The notes under the pieces are model-generated. The model was not told where the DNA came from, ran no database searches, and was given only the letters and a program-made list of their open reading frames with translations. From NCBI RefSeq assembly GCF_004804355.1, contig NZ_SRWZ01000001.1, positions 558,001-622,000 on the forward strand: a stretch of DNA of 64,000 nt. The letters are read 5' to 3'. How positions within the stretch are numbered: the first letter of the stretch is position 1; each line of letters begins with the position of its first letter. This DNA comes from Cognatitamlana onchidii. GTDB taxonomy: Bacteria > Bacteroidota > Bacteroidia > Flavobacteriales > Flavobacteriaceae. The translations under genes and the position numbers were made by a program. Positions 35,534 to 44,897 of the stretch are shown here, one piece after another.

Positions 35534-35549
35534 GTGAACCATGGTTCAC
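35534..35549. repeat. 16-bp perfect palindrome
   Basis: GTGAACCATGGTTCAC is a perfect palindrome between pgmB and the GH65 gene. Its centre is AT, not CG, so it does not look like the LacI site at 39043. About one 16-bp perfect palindrome is expected by chance in a window this long, so its role is uncertain. Confidence 0.3.
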
Positions 35550-35559
35550 TCTAAGGTTG

Positions 35560-36222
35560 TTATACCTTTTCAGTAAGTAATTCTTGAAAGAATCCTTCTG
35601 GCAATTCTGTTAAGTCATTAAAATTATAATGAGCTCTGTTTAAAGTTTGAGCATCCCCAATCCCAATAGAAATCATTTTAGCTGCATTAGCCGCTTCTAC
35701 GCCTGCTATGGCATCTTCAAATACAACGCAGTTCTGTGGTTTTAGACCTAATTTTTTGGCTCCTATTAAAAAGACTTCTGGGTCTGGCTTAGCTTTTGAA
35801 ACGCTATTACCATCCACAATCCCTTTAAATCTATTATAAAGTCCTACCTGCTTTAGTATTAATGGTGCATTTTTACTAGCCGAACCTAAAACATAATCTA
35901 TGCGCAAAGCATCTAAATTATCTAACAAATTGGACGCTCCTGGAAGAATCTCTTCAGGCCCCATTTTTGTAATGTATGAAAGGTAGTCTTCATTTTTACT
36001 AATTAAATATTCTTGCTTCTCATTATCAGAAATGTGAACTTTCCCTATATCTAACAAGATTTCTAAAGATCTTACTCTACTTACACCTTTAAGCAGTTCG
36101 TTGTGGCTTTCAGTAAATTCAAAACCCAACGTATCGGCTAACTTTTTCCAAGCCAAAAAATGATACTTAGCGGTGTCAACGATGACCCCATCTAAATCAA
36201 AAATAACTCCTATTGTATTCAT
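35560..36222 (-). CDS. pgmB: Beta-phosphoglucomutase
   Basis: The 220-residue HAD-fold protein has VIFDLDGVIVDTAKYH (Asp9 nucleophile, Asp11 acid/base, and His of the cap), VLGSASKN, KAKPDPEVF and FEDAIAGVEAA, as in beta-PGM. It interconverts beta-glucose-1-phosphate and glucose-6-phosphate. It sits 7 bases after the MFS gene and 74 bases before the GH65 gene, so it completes cytoplasmic maltose phosphorolysis. Confidence 0.94.
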   Translation of the reverse strand: MNTIGVIFDLDGVIVDTAKYHFLAWKKLADTLGFEFTESHNELLKGVSRVRSLEILLDIGKVHISDNEKQEYLISKNEDYLSYITKMGPEEILPGASNLLDNLDALRIDYVLGSASKNAPLILKQVGLYNRFKGIVDGNSVSKAKPDPEVFLIGAKKLGLKPQNCVVFEDAIAGVEAANAAKMISIGIGDAQTLNRAHYNFNDLTELPEGFFQELLTEKV

Positions 36223-36229
36223 GTTACAA

Positions 36230-37588
36230 TTATTGTATTACATCATCAACATCTTTTACTTTATAAACTAAAGATGCTGCTATTAAAAAACTTACACCAC
36301 TCATTACTAAAGCAAATATGGCTTGATTACCATAAGCGTATTTCACGAGCAGCCCGCCAATTAAGGCATTAATAATTTGAGGGATAACTATGAAAAAGTT
36401 AAATATCCCCATGTAAACCCCCATTTTTTTTGGCGAAATAGATCCTGCAAGAATCGCATAAGGCATGGCCAAAATACTTGCCCAGGCAATACCTACTCCA
36501 ACCATAGATAGTATCAACCAATTTTTATCTGGCATAATATAGATAGATAATAATCCCAGTCCCCCAACAATAAGAGATATAGAATGTGTTTTTTTTCTAC
36601 CAATTTTCTTAGCTATGTACGGCAATGCAAAAGCATAAAAAGCAGAAACTACATTATAAACGCCAAATAAGATACCAACCCAGTCGCCAGCATCTTGGTA
36701 AGCACCACTACTACTGTCTGAATGCGACAAGCCATAAATATGCTGAGCTATTGCTGGAGTCGCAAAAACCCACATTCCAAAAAGACCAAACCAGGAAAAA
36801 AACTGTACCCAGCTTAACTGGCGCATAGTTTCTGGCATCCTCTTAAAATCCTCAAAAATATCAAGTAAACTTGATTTCTCTTTCGTTTCATCTTTCTGAA
36901 CAGCTTCGTTATGCGCTTGTTCATCTTCAAAGCTAGCCAACTCTTCTGGAGAATATTCTTTGGTAGTTAAAACTGTTACCAAAATTGAAATGATTAGAAT
37001 TACTGCCCCAATTATAAATGACAGAATTAAATGTGTAGGAACCGAACCTTCAACAGATTGGTTAGAAACACCAAACCAGTTTGCCACAATATAAGGTAAC
37101 CAAGACCCTATAACAGCACCAAAACCAATTAGCGCTGTTTGTACACTAAATCCTAATGTTCTTTGATCTGTTCTTAAATTATCGCCAACCAAAGCTCTAA
37201 AAGGCTCCATAGCAATATTAAAAGAAGCATCCATAATCATAAGCATTCCAGCACCCACCCATAAGGCAGGCAAGAAAGCAATAAACATATCGGCCTGTGG
37301 CATAAGTACCAAACCTACCGAAGCCAATATAGCTCCAATTAAAAAATAGGGCTTACGCCTGCCAAAACGGCCCCAGGTATTATCACTATAATGCCCAATA
37401 ATTGGTTGAACAATAAGCCCCATTAGAGGTGCAATTATCCAAAACCAAGATAATTCGTGAACATCGGCTCCAAAAATTTGAAGAATTCTACTAGCATTGG
37501 CATTCTGTAAAGCGAAACCCATTTGGATTCCTAGAAACCCAAAACTCATGTTCCAGATCTGCCAAAAACTTAATCTACGCTTTTCCAT
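36230..37588 (-). CDS. MFS sugar transporter (maltose/glucan oligosaccharide type)
   Basis: The 452-residue protein has 12 hydrophobic segments, the family motif GRFGRRKPY after helix 2, and an N-terminus NMSFGFLGIQMGFALQNANAS typical of bacterial SLC45/MalA-type sugar symporters. It probably moves maltose or short maltodextrins across the inner membrane. It is first in the minus-strand operon with beta-PGM and maltose phosphorylase. A long leader with a -7 box precedes it. Confidence 0.92.
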   Translation of the reverse strand: MEKRRLSFWQIWNMSFGFLGIQMGFALQNANASRILQIFGADVHELSWFWIIAPLMGLIVQPIIGHYSDNTWGRFGRRKPYFLIGAILASVGLVLMPQADMFIAFLPALWVGAGMLMIMDASFNIAMEPFRALVGDNLRTDQRTLGFSVQTALIGFGAVIGSWLPYIVANWFGVSNQSVEGSVPTHLILSFIIGAVILIISILVTVLTTKEYSPEELASFEDEQAHNEAVQKDETKEKSSLLDIFEDFKRMPETMRQLSWVQFFSWFGLFGMWVFATPAIAQHIYGLSHSDSSSGAYQDAGDWVGILFGVYNVVSAFYAFALPYIAKKIGRKKTHSISLIVGGLGLLSIYIMPDKNWLILSMVGVGIAWASILAMPYAILAGSISPKKMGVYMGIFNFFIVIPQIINALIGGLLVKYAYGNQAIFALVMSGVSFLIAASLVYKVKDVDDVIQ

Positions 37589-37724
37589 GAAATAGTATAT
37601 TATGGTTAATACTATTTGATAAGCGATTTATATCAATTTAAAATATAGAAATTGGAATAATTGTACTAATCTAACTTATCAAAACTTATGGTGAGAAGTG
37701 AAAATATAAGTTTCGATTTCGTCA

Positions 37725-37732
37725 CAAAGATA
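37725..37732 (-). promoter_or_regulatory. Candidate -7 promoter box of the MFS-to-GH13 operon
   Basis: TATCTTTG on the minus strand matches TAnnTTTG and lies about 137 bases before the MFS start, predicting a leader of about 130 bases. No clear LacI operator is seen next to it. Confidence 0.4.
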
Positions 37733-37764
37733 GGAAAGATTTTAATTTTTCCTAATTATTTTTT

Positions 37765-38838
37765 TTATTTAGTTGATTCTCTTTCAATAATTTCGGTCTC
37801 AATGACCATCTTTATGTAATCGGATTTAGACGTATTACTAGAGAGATACTGATCCATTTGAGCATCTTCGGCCTCTAGCCTATCTATTAATAAATTTGCT
37901 GATTGCTCCCCCATTTTTTGACCATGTTGACTTACCGTTGTTAAACTAGGAGATGCATGTTTTGATAACACACCGTCTGTAAAACCTATTACCTGAATAT
38001 CATCAGGAATTTGACGTCCAATTTTTTTTGCAACTTTCATAGCAGAGACCGCGTACAATTCATTAACCGCAAAAACACCATCAATATCGGGATTAGATTT
38101 TAAAAATTGAGCAATTTCAGTTTCAAGAAGATCTAAATTATTTTCTACATCTAAACTATCATCAATCTTTAAAATTAGATTGGAGTCTGGAGCTAATTTG
38201 TTTTCCTCAAGTGCCTCAAGGTATCCCTGTGTTCTCAATCTACCCACACTAACATAATCCATGGTAGTGATGAGTGCTATATTTTTACAGCCTTTATGAA
38301 CAAGCTTTTCAACGGCCTTGACGGCTCCTTTAAAATCATCGACTATTACCTTATCACAATCTACTTCATTAACCACCCTATCAAACATAACAATTGGAAT
38401 TCCTTGATTTATTGTTGCATTAAAATGATGGTAATCCTGCTTCATTAGAGTTTCTTTTGAAATAGACAGAATAAACCCATCGATACTTCCATTAGCAAGC
38501 AATTCCATATTAATTATTTCTTTGGTAAAAGATTCATTAGAGAGCCCAACAATAACGTTGTATCCTCTTCTATTTGCAACCCGCTCAATACCTCGAATAA
38601 CAGTAGAAAAAAAGTGATGTACAATTTCCGGAATAAGAATACCAATGGTTTTGGTTTTTCTATTCTTTAAACTCAGAGCAATATTATTAGGTCTATAGTT
38701 ATAAAGCTTTGCAAACGCTTGAATCTTTTGGGTGGTATCCTCACTTATTTCACTGCTATTACTTAAAGCTTTCGAAACTGTTGAAATGGACACGTCTAGC
38801 TCTTTTGCTATTTGCTTTAAAGTAACTTTTCTTTTCAT
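37765..38838 (-). CDS. LacI-family transcriptional regulator of the glucan locus
   Basis: The 357-residue protein has an N-terminal HTH (VTLKQIAKELDVSISTVSKALS) with the hinge helix, and a periplasmic-binding-protein-like effector domain (about 60-340; TIGILIPEIVHHFFSTVIRG, DGVFAVNELYAVSA). LacI proteins bind palindromes with a central CG; one perfect candidate, CGAAAACGTTTTCG, lies at 39043-39056 between this gene and susC. It probably controls both divergent arms; the ligand is likely maltose or an oligosaccharide. Confidence 0.94.
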   Translation of the reverse strand: MKRKVTLKQIAKELDVSISTVSKALSNSSEISEDTTQKIQAFAKLYNYRPNNIALSLKNRKTKTIGILIPEIVHHFFSTVIRGIERVANRRGYNVIVGLSNESFTKEIINMELLANGSIDGFILSISKETLMKQDYHHFNATINQGIPIVMFDRVVNEVDCDKVIVDDFKGAVKAVEKLVHKGCKNIALITTMDYVSVGRLRTQGYLEALEENKLAPDSNLILKIDDSLDVENNLDLLETEIAQFLKSNPDIDGVFAVNELYAVSAMKVAKKIGRQIPDDIQVIGFTDGVLSKHASPSLTTVSQHGQKMGEQSANLLIDRLEAEDAQMDQYLSSNTSKSDYIKMVIETEIIERESTK

Positions 38839-39042
38839 TTGTTATCCAATTTTTGAATGTATAAAACATATACCAAGCTACCATAAAGAAATACCTTTGA
38901 ATGCGTGCGTTTTATACTGGTGTCAAGTTACTACAAAATCCAAGAAATTCAAACTAAGAATCCCAAGAAAGCGAATACAAAACTGCAACTGACTGATATG
39001 TAATTGTTAAAATATCTGTCAAAAAATATAAAGTTGTCAACA

Positions 39043-39056
39043 CGAAAACGTTTTCG
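39043..39056. promoter_or_regulatory. LacI-type operator CGAAAACGTTTTCG
   Basis: A perfect 14-bp palindrome with a central CG and AAAACG/CGTTTT arms, as bound by LacI-family regulators. It lies about 60 bases upstream of the susC -7 box, so it might serve for activation, or another start site may exist. Target of the adjacent regulator by inference. Confidence 0.65.
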
Positions 39057-39102
39057 CTAAGAATTTCGTAAATCATAACAACTTATTTACAATTTCTTTA
39101 CA

Positions 39103-39110
39103 TAAGTTTG
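39103..39110 (+). promoter_or_regulatory. Candidate -7 promoter box of susC
   Basis: TAAGTTTG matches TAnnTTTG, 57 bases before the ATG. No TTTG is seen at the -33 position, consistent with a regulated promoter. Confidence 0.45.
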
Positions 39111-39167
39111 ACACGAGGAGTGAAAATATACAAGAACTAAATTAGAACAATTAAATTATTTATTTAT

Positions 39168-42122
39168 ATGAAAACAACTACTAGAAGTATTCTGTTTTTC
39201 ATGCTGTTTTTGCCAGTTTTTATGTTTGGGCAAAACAGTATAACAGGAACAGTTACTGAGAAAGCAACTTCCATCCCACTACCAGGTGTTAATGTGGTAG
39301 TAAAGGGCACCACAAATGGAACTGCTACAGATTTTGATGGAAATTACGCGATTGAAGCTAATGAAGGCGACATTCTAGTTTTTTCCTATGTTGGTTATAA
39401 GGAAGTAGAAATGCCTTATACAGGACAAGCCAATTTAAATATTGAGTTAACCGAAGATACGGCTCAACTTGAAGAGATTGTTATTATTGGTTACGGTTCG
39501 ACAACTAAAAAAGATGCTACAGGATCTGTAGAGTCTATTACACAAGAGGATTTTACAAAAGGAAATATCGTTACCGCAGAAAATTTAATTAGCGGTCGTG
39601 TATCTGGGGTTACTGTTAATACAAGTGGCGCCCCTGGTTCAGGAACTCAAATTAGAATTAGAGGTGGTTCATCTATTAATGGATCGAACGACCCACTTAT
39701 AATAATTGACGGTTTACCAATATCTAACGATGGTGTTACTGGATCTAGAGGGGTACTTGCCTCAATTAACCCGAACGATATTGATTCGTTCTCTGTATTA
39801 AAAGATGCTTCAGCCACAGCTATTTACGGATCAAGAGCATCCAATGGTGTGATTATTATTGTAACCAAAAAAGGTAAATCTAGTTTTAGTGCGTCATTCG
39901 ATGCACAAGTGAGTTTTGGAAGTGTTACCGACAATATTGATGTATTTAATGGGGATGAATATAGAGCTTTAGTTCAATCTCAACCTATTAATGGCACAAC
40001 GCTTGACACTAACCTATTAGGCACTGAGAGTACGGACTGGCAAGATCAAATATTTAGAAATACCGTTTCAACTCAATATAATGTATCCTTACAAGGTGCT
40101 TTATTTGATGCTTTACCGGCAAGATTCTCGTTTGGTTATACCGACCAAGAAGGTGCTATTAAGACCTCTGAGTTTAACAGACGAAATTTAAGTCTTGCTT
40201 TAAACCCTTCGTTTTTAGATGATCACTTAAAAGTAAGTCTTAATGCCAACTTAGCATATGAGGACAACAGATTTGCAGATGCTGGACAAATTGGTGCTGC
40301 CATGCGTTATGACCCAACTAAACCAGTTTACGATCCAAGCTCACCTTTTGGCGGCTATTACCAACATATCATAGATAGAGAAAATAATGTTGTAGCAAAT
40401 GGTACCACAAACCCTTTTGCATCTTTAATGCAACGTAATAACACCGGTGATGCCAACAGAGCCTATGGTAACTTAAACTTAGATTATAAATTTCATTTTC
40501 TTCCTGAACTTAAAGCGGTTGTAAACCTTGGTTTCGATGAAACAAAATCTAAAGGTTATGATATTTCAGATAGACTAGTTCCTACTACTGATACCGATCA
40601 ATTGTTTAAAGGTTCTTACAAAGAAAATAACCAAACACGTGTAAACAGACTCTTTGATGGATATTTAAATTATAAAAAAGATTTTGAATCCTTTACGGGA
40701 GAATTAACTGCAGGTTACTCATACCAAAAATTTGAGAATAGCGGTGTTAATGGAAGAAACGAAAGAGACCCGCTTAGTGTTGATGATGTATACGCCGATC
40801 CAGATGTGGTTTTAATAGGATTCTTTGCACGAGCTAACGCTACATTTTTAGATAAATACTTGGTAACTTTTACCTACAGACGTGATGGTACTTCAAGATT
40901 CAGCAAAGACAATCAATGGGGTAACTTCCCTGCTGCAGCCGTGGCTTGGAATATGAGTCAGGAAGATTTCTTAAAAGATTCCAATACTATTTCTAACCTT
41001 AAACTTAGAGCGAGTTATGGTATTACTGGGCAGCAAACTATTGAGGAGAAAGTTATTTTCTTAAACAGATATAGATCAGGAATTGCTAATTCTCAATATC
41101 AATTCGGAAACAACACTATTTCCTCATTGATCGCTTCAGAAATTAACCCAGATTTAAAATGGGAAGAGACCAAGACTTTTGAGGTTGGGGTTGATTATGG
41201 CTTATTTGATAACAAACTTTCTGGTTCTCTTAACTACTTTAATAAGAACTCTGATGACTTATTATTTCAAGCATCAGTCGCCGATGGTACCAACTTTTCA
41301 AATTCTGTGATTCAAAATATTGGGAAGTTAAATATTCAAGGGGTTGAATTTGCGTTAAATGCCGATGTAATTAAAAAAGAAGACTTAACGCTTAACTTTA
41401 ACTTTAACGCGACTTTCTTAGACAGAAAAATGAAAGAGCTTGCGCTCGATCAAGACGTTAGAACAGGCGGTATTGCTGGTGGTACAGGAAATAATATCCA
41501 AATTCACCGAGAGGGAGAAGCACCTAATTCGTTTTATGTATTCAAGCAATTATATGATAGCGCAGGCCGACCTATTGAAGGCGCTTATGCCGATTTAAAT
41601 GGCGATAACATTATTAATGACGACGATAGATATGTAAAGGAAAACCCTGGAGCCAATGCTAACTTTGGATTTCAGTCAAGTTTATATTACAAAAACTTCG
41701 ACTTTGCATTTAACCTTAGAGCTAACGTAGGAAACTATGTGTATAATAACGTAAGATCGTCTAAAGCACAATATGAACTTTTACAAGACAACGCTGTTTT
41801 AGGAAATATCCCTAAATCCGTTCTAGAAACTCAATTTCAAAGAACTGCCGATGTTATTATATCTGATATCTATGTTGAAAATGCGTCTTTCTTAAGAATG
41901 GACAATATTACGTTAGGATACACCTTTAGTGATATTTCAAAAGGTATTAACAGCATAAGAATTTGGGGAGGCGTTCAAAACGTATTTACTGTAACAAACT
42001 ACAGCGGACTAGACCCAGAAGTAACAGACAACGATTCAGATTTAACCTTAACTCAAGGAATTGATAACGTTGTATACCCTAGACCAAGAACGGTACTAGT
42101 AGGAGCTAACTTTAAATTTTAA
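39168..42122 (+). CDS. susC: SusC-like TonB-dependent outer-membrane oligosaccharide importer
   Basis: The 984-residue protein has a signal peptide, a carboxypeptidase-regulatory-like N domain (about 24-105; ITGTVTEKATSIPLPGVNV), a plug (about 115-235; IRIRGGSSINGSNDPLIIIDG) and a 22-strand barrel ending VGANFKF. It has no STN domain, so it is a transporter rather than an anti-sigma transducer. SusC pairs with the SusD lid 10 bases downstream to import malto-oligosaccharides with TonB energy. First gene of the plus-strand susCDEF arm. Confidence 0.96.
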   Translation: MKTTTRSILFFMLFLPVFMFGQNSITGTVTEKATSIPLPGVNVVVKGTTNGTATDFDGNYAIEANEGDILVFSYVGYKEVEMPYTGQANLNIELTEDTAQLEEIVIIGYGSTTKKDATGSVESITQEDFTKGNIVTAENLISGRVSGVTVNTSGAPGSGTQIRIRGGSSINGSNDPLIIIDGLPISNDGVTGSRGVLASINPNDIDSFSVLKDASATAIYGSRASNGVIIIVTKKGKSSFSASFDAQVSFGSVTDNIDVFNGDEYRALVQSQPINGTTLDTNLLGTESTDWQDQIFRNTVSTQYNVSLQGALFDALPARFSFGYTDQEGAIKTSEFNRRNLSLALNPSFLDDHLKVSLNANLAYEDNRFADAGQIGAAMRYDPTKPVYDPSSPFGGYYQHIIDRENNVVANGTTNPFASLMQRNNTGDANRAYGNLNLDYKFHFLPELKAVVNLGFDETKSKGYDISDRLVPTTDTDQLFKGSYKENNQTRVNRLFDGYLNYKKDFESFTGELTAGYSYQKFENSGVNGRNERDPLSVDDVYADPDVVLIGFFARANATFLDKYLVTFTYRRDGTSRFSKDNQWGNFPAAAVAWNMSQEDFLKDSNTISNLKLRASYGITGQQTIEEKVIFLNRYRSGIANSQYQFGNNTISSLIASEINPDLKWEETKTFEVGVDYGLFDNKLSGSLNYFNKNSDDLLFQASVADGTNFSNSVIQNIGKLNIQGVEFALNADVIKKEDLTLNFNFNATFLDRKMKELALDQDVRTGGIAGGTGNNIQIHREGEAPNSFYVFKQLYDSAGRPIEGAYADLNGDNIINDDDRYVKENPGANANFGFQSSLYYKNFDFAFNLRANVGNYVYNNVRSSKAQYELLQDNAVLGNIPKSVLETQFQRTADVIISDIYVENASFLRMDNITLGYTFSDISKGINSIRIWGGVQNVFTVTNYSGLDPEVTDNDSDLTLTQGIDNVVYPRPRTVLVGANFKF

Positions 42123-42132
42123 GAAATTAACT

Positions 42133-43737
42133 ATGAAAACAAAATTTAAAATAAAAAACGTAATAGGTTTAGTTTGCCTTTCTGCAGTCGTGTTGTTGTC
42201 TTCATGCACAAACGATCTTAACATTACGCCAAAAGACGATCAAACTATTTTAAGTGAAGATTTATTTAAAGACGAATCTTCGTATAAACGCGTGCTAGGC
42301 GGTATTTATGCCAACTTAGCGCTAACAGGAACCGATGGACCAGAAAGTTCTAACTTAAAGAATATTGATGCTGGAACCAGCCAATTTGGGCGTGTATTAT
42401 TGTATACCCAAACGCTTGCCGCAGATCAGATGATATGGTCTTACGAAAATGACCCAGGCACGAGAGAGATACAAAGAAATATTTGGACCGCTCAAAACCC
42501 TCTTTTATTAGGAATGTTTAGTAGAGCCCACCTATCTATTGCGCTTGCAAACAACTTCTTAAGAGAAACAACCGATGAAGCTCTTGATAGCAGAGGTGTT
42601 TCTGAAGCTACAAGGCAAAACATTGTGGCTTACAGAGCTGAAGCGCGTTTAATGAGAGCCATGGCTTACTATTATATGATGGATCTTTTTGGAAAAGCCA
42701 ATTTCGCTGATGAGAACACCCCATTAAACTCGCAACCAGAAGTATATGAGCGCCCTCAATTATTTGCATTTATAGAAAGCGAATTAAAAGACATTGATGC
42801 TGACTTAGTAGCCTCAAGGCAAAATGAATACGGTAGAGCAGATAAATCTGTTGCCTATATGATTTTGGCAAAAATTTACCTAAATGCCGAAGTTTATATT
42901 CAAGAAAACAAGTACGCTGACTGTATTGCTTACTGCGAAAAAATCATTGACGGCGGTTACTCATTGGCGTCAAACTACTTACATAATTTTATGGCAGATA
43001 ACAATACCAATTCGGCAATCAATGAAATTATCTTCCCTATTGTTTCTGATGGAGCAACCACACAAAACTACGGTCCTACAACCGTTATGATAAATGGTTC
43101 TGTGGGGAGCTTGGAAATAAATGGAGCTGAAGTTGGCGTTGGAGATAGCGGCTGGGGTGGTGCCTTAAGAGTTAGAAAGCAGTTTGCTCAATTATGGGAT
43201 GCTTCATTTGCTAATGATACTCGCAACACCTTAATTATAGGAGAGCGACCTATAGATATTGATGATATTTCAAATAAAGACTCAGGATACATCATTCAAA
43301 AATACTCTAATGCGACCTCAACTGGAGATTTAGGAGTTGACAAAACCTTTGTTGACACGGATTTCCCGTTATTTAGATTAGCCGATGTTTATTTAATGTA
43401 TGCAGAAGCTCATTTAAGAGGCGGCGGAGGTTCGCTTTCTACAGCTGTTGAATATGTGAATGCGCTTAGAACTCGAGCTAATAATCCAAATACGATTTCT
43501 TCTGGCGATTTAACCTTAGACTTTATTTTAGACGAAAGATCTAGAGAACTGCACTGGGAAGCACACAGAAGGCAAGACTTAATTCGATACAACAGATTTA
43601 CTGGAGGTAACTACAACTGGGCCTGGAAAGGAAATGGAAGTAATGGTATAGCTATTCCAGCGCATTTTAATGTATATCCTATACCTGATGGAAGTAGAGC
43701 TGCTAATCCTAACCTAACCCAAAACACTGGGTACTAA
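42133..43737 (+). CDS. susD: SusD-like starch-binding lipoprotein
   Basis: The 534-residue lipoprotein (Cys25) has the RagB/SusD layout: N-terminal helix bundle with TPR-like repeats (DLFKDESSYKRVLGGIYANLA, EARLMRAMAYYYMMDLFG) and a C-terminal half with DERSRELHWEAHRRQDLIRY and the closing YPIPDGSRAANPNLTQN. It forms the surface lid on SusC and binds glucan. It is 10 bases after susC. Confidence 0.96.
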   Translation: MKTKFKIKNVIGLVCLSAVVLLSSCTNDLNITPKDDQTILSEDLFKDESSYKRVLGGIYANLALTGTDGPESSNLKNIDAGTSQFGRVLLYTQTLAADQMIWSYENDPGTREIQRNIWTAQNPLLLGMFSRAHLSIALANNFLRETTDEALDSRGVSEATRQNIVAYRAEARLMRAMAYYYMMDLFGKANFADENTPLNSQPEVYERPQLFAFIESELKDIDADLVASRQNEYGRADKSVAYMILAKIYLNAEVYIQENKYADCIAYCEKIIDGGYSLASNYLHNFMADNNTNSAINEIIFPIVSDGATTQNYGPTTVMINGSVGSLEINGAEVGVGDSGWGGALRVRKQFAQLWDASFANDTRNTLIIGERPIDIDDISNKDSGYIIQKYSNATSTGDLGVDKTFVDTDFPLFRLADVYLMYAEAHLRGGGGSLSTAVEYVNALRTRANNPNTISSGDLTLDFILDERSRELHWEAHRRQDLIRYNRFTGGNYNWAWKGNGSNGIAIPAHFNVYPIPDGSRAANPNLTQNTGY

Positions 43738-43750
43738 AACAAGTTAAACA

Positions 43751-44878
43751 ATGAAATATTTGAAAAACATATCAATATTAATGCTAACGGCATGTTTATT
43801 TGTGCTGGTTAGCGCTTGCGATGATGACTCTGAGAAGTTTGTCGCAACACCAACAGATGCTGTTCAATTAGCTGATTTAGAAATTACTGAAATAGAACTA
43901 GATCCTGTTAACACTAATAATCCTGCTGTTACCTTCAATTGGTCTAGAGCTGATTATGGACAACCTGCTGCAGTTAGATATAGTATTGAAATCGCGTCTG
44001 ATGCTGATTTCGCAAATTCAACAGTTGCTACAACCATTACGGGCAACAATGCTGCTACATTATCTGTTGCAGAATTAAATTCTGCTGCTGGAACAGTTGG
44101 AGCTCCTGCGTTCGCTTGGAGCACATTGTACGCTAGAGTAACCTCGTCTTTGGGCACTCAGGAAGGCTTACCTGTAGATTCTAACGGTATAAGCTTTATG
44201 GTTTATCCCTATTTTAATTATCCATTTGATGATTTCTATTTAGTGGGTAATGGTACTGCTCCGGGTTGGAATAACAACTTGAATAATCCTGCCCTATTCA
44301 GAGATCAAGAAAATCCAAGATTGTATTATTACACTGGGTTTTTTAGTAATGATGATGGAGATTATAATAATGGTAGATGGAAAGTTTTAGAAGAAAGGGG
44401 GTTATGGCAACCTCAATGGGGTGTAACTGACGACGAAGGAAGTGATGATTTTAAGGCTGCTGGTGAAATAGCTGGTAACCCAGGAACTCAAGGAAGTGAC
44501 CCTGGACGATTTGGAGTTGAAGCAACGGGTTACTATGAATTCACTTTTAATATCTCAACAAAAAAGTATACCACAAAACCTTTTGATGCTTCTGGAGCTA
44601 CAGAATTCACAACCATAGCCATTCAAGGCTCTGCGGCAGAAACTACTGAAATGACCAAGTCTACTTTTGATCCCCATATTTGGAATATTCCAAGTATTAG
44701 ATTAGTACCAGGAGACTTACAATTTTTAACTAACACTGGATCAACTTGGGGAGGTTCAACAGAATTTTCAGGTGTTGCCCAAGAAGGAGGAAGTACACCA
44801 GTTGTGGTAGAGGATGATTACGAAGTATGGTTTAACACATTAACTGGTCGTTATATCATGATTCCGTTGAATTTATAA
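43751..44878 (+). CDS. susE: SusE-like surface glucan-binding lipoprotein
   Basis: The 375-residue lipoprotein (Cys23) has an N-terminal SusE Ig-like domain (PAVTFNWSRADYGQPAAVRYSIE) and a C-terminal part (about 155-375) with DDFYLVGNGTAPGWNN, like the carbohydrate-binding modules of SusE/SusF. Such proteins hold starch at the cell surface. It follows susD by 13 bases. Precise ligand preference unknown. Confidence 0.85.
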   Translation: MKYLKNISILMLTACLFVLVSACDDDSEKFVATPTDAVQLADLEITEIELDPVNTNNPAVTFNWSRADYGQPAAVRYSIEIASDADFANSTVATTITGNNAATLSVAELNSAAGTVGAPAFAWSTLYARVTSSLGTQEGLPVDSNGISFMVYPYFNYPFDDFYLVGNGTAPGWNNNLNNPALFRDQENPRLYYYTGFFSNDDGDYNNGRWKVLEERGLWQPQWGVTDDEGSDDFKAAGEIAGNPGTQGSDPGRFGVEATGYYEFTFNISTKKYTTKPFDASGATEFTTIAIQGSAAETTEMTKSTFDPHIWNIPSIRLVPGDLQFLTNTGSTWGGSTEFSGVAQEGGSTPVVVEDDYEVWFNTLTGRYIMIPLNL

Positions 44879-44897
44879 TCAATAAAAGTAAATTAAG

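Larger units (their letters stand above)
38839..39167. other. Divergent regulatory region between lacI-type gene and susC
   Basis: This 329-bp stretch holds no gene. It contains a promoter-like pair for the regulator on the minus strand (TTTG at 38978-38981, 20-base spacer, TTAGTTTG at 38950-38957), the palindromic operator at 39043-39056 and a TAAGTTTG box for susC at 39103-39110. Confidence 0.6.

Noticed and set aside
35534-35549. Second LacI operator candidate GTGAACCATGGTTCAC
   Set aside because: The centre is AT and the arms differ from CGAAAACGTTTTCG. One such perfect palindrome is expected by chance in 64 kb.
43954-44157. Antisense frame within the SusE-like gene
   Set aside because: Shadow of a gene with a lipoprotein signal and SusE domain; no independent signals.
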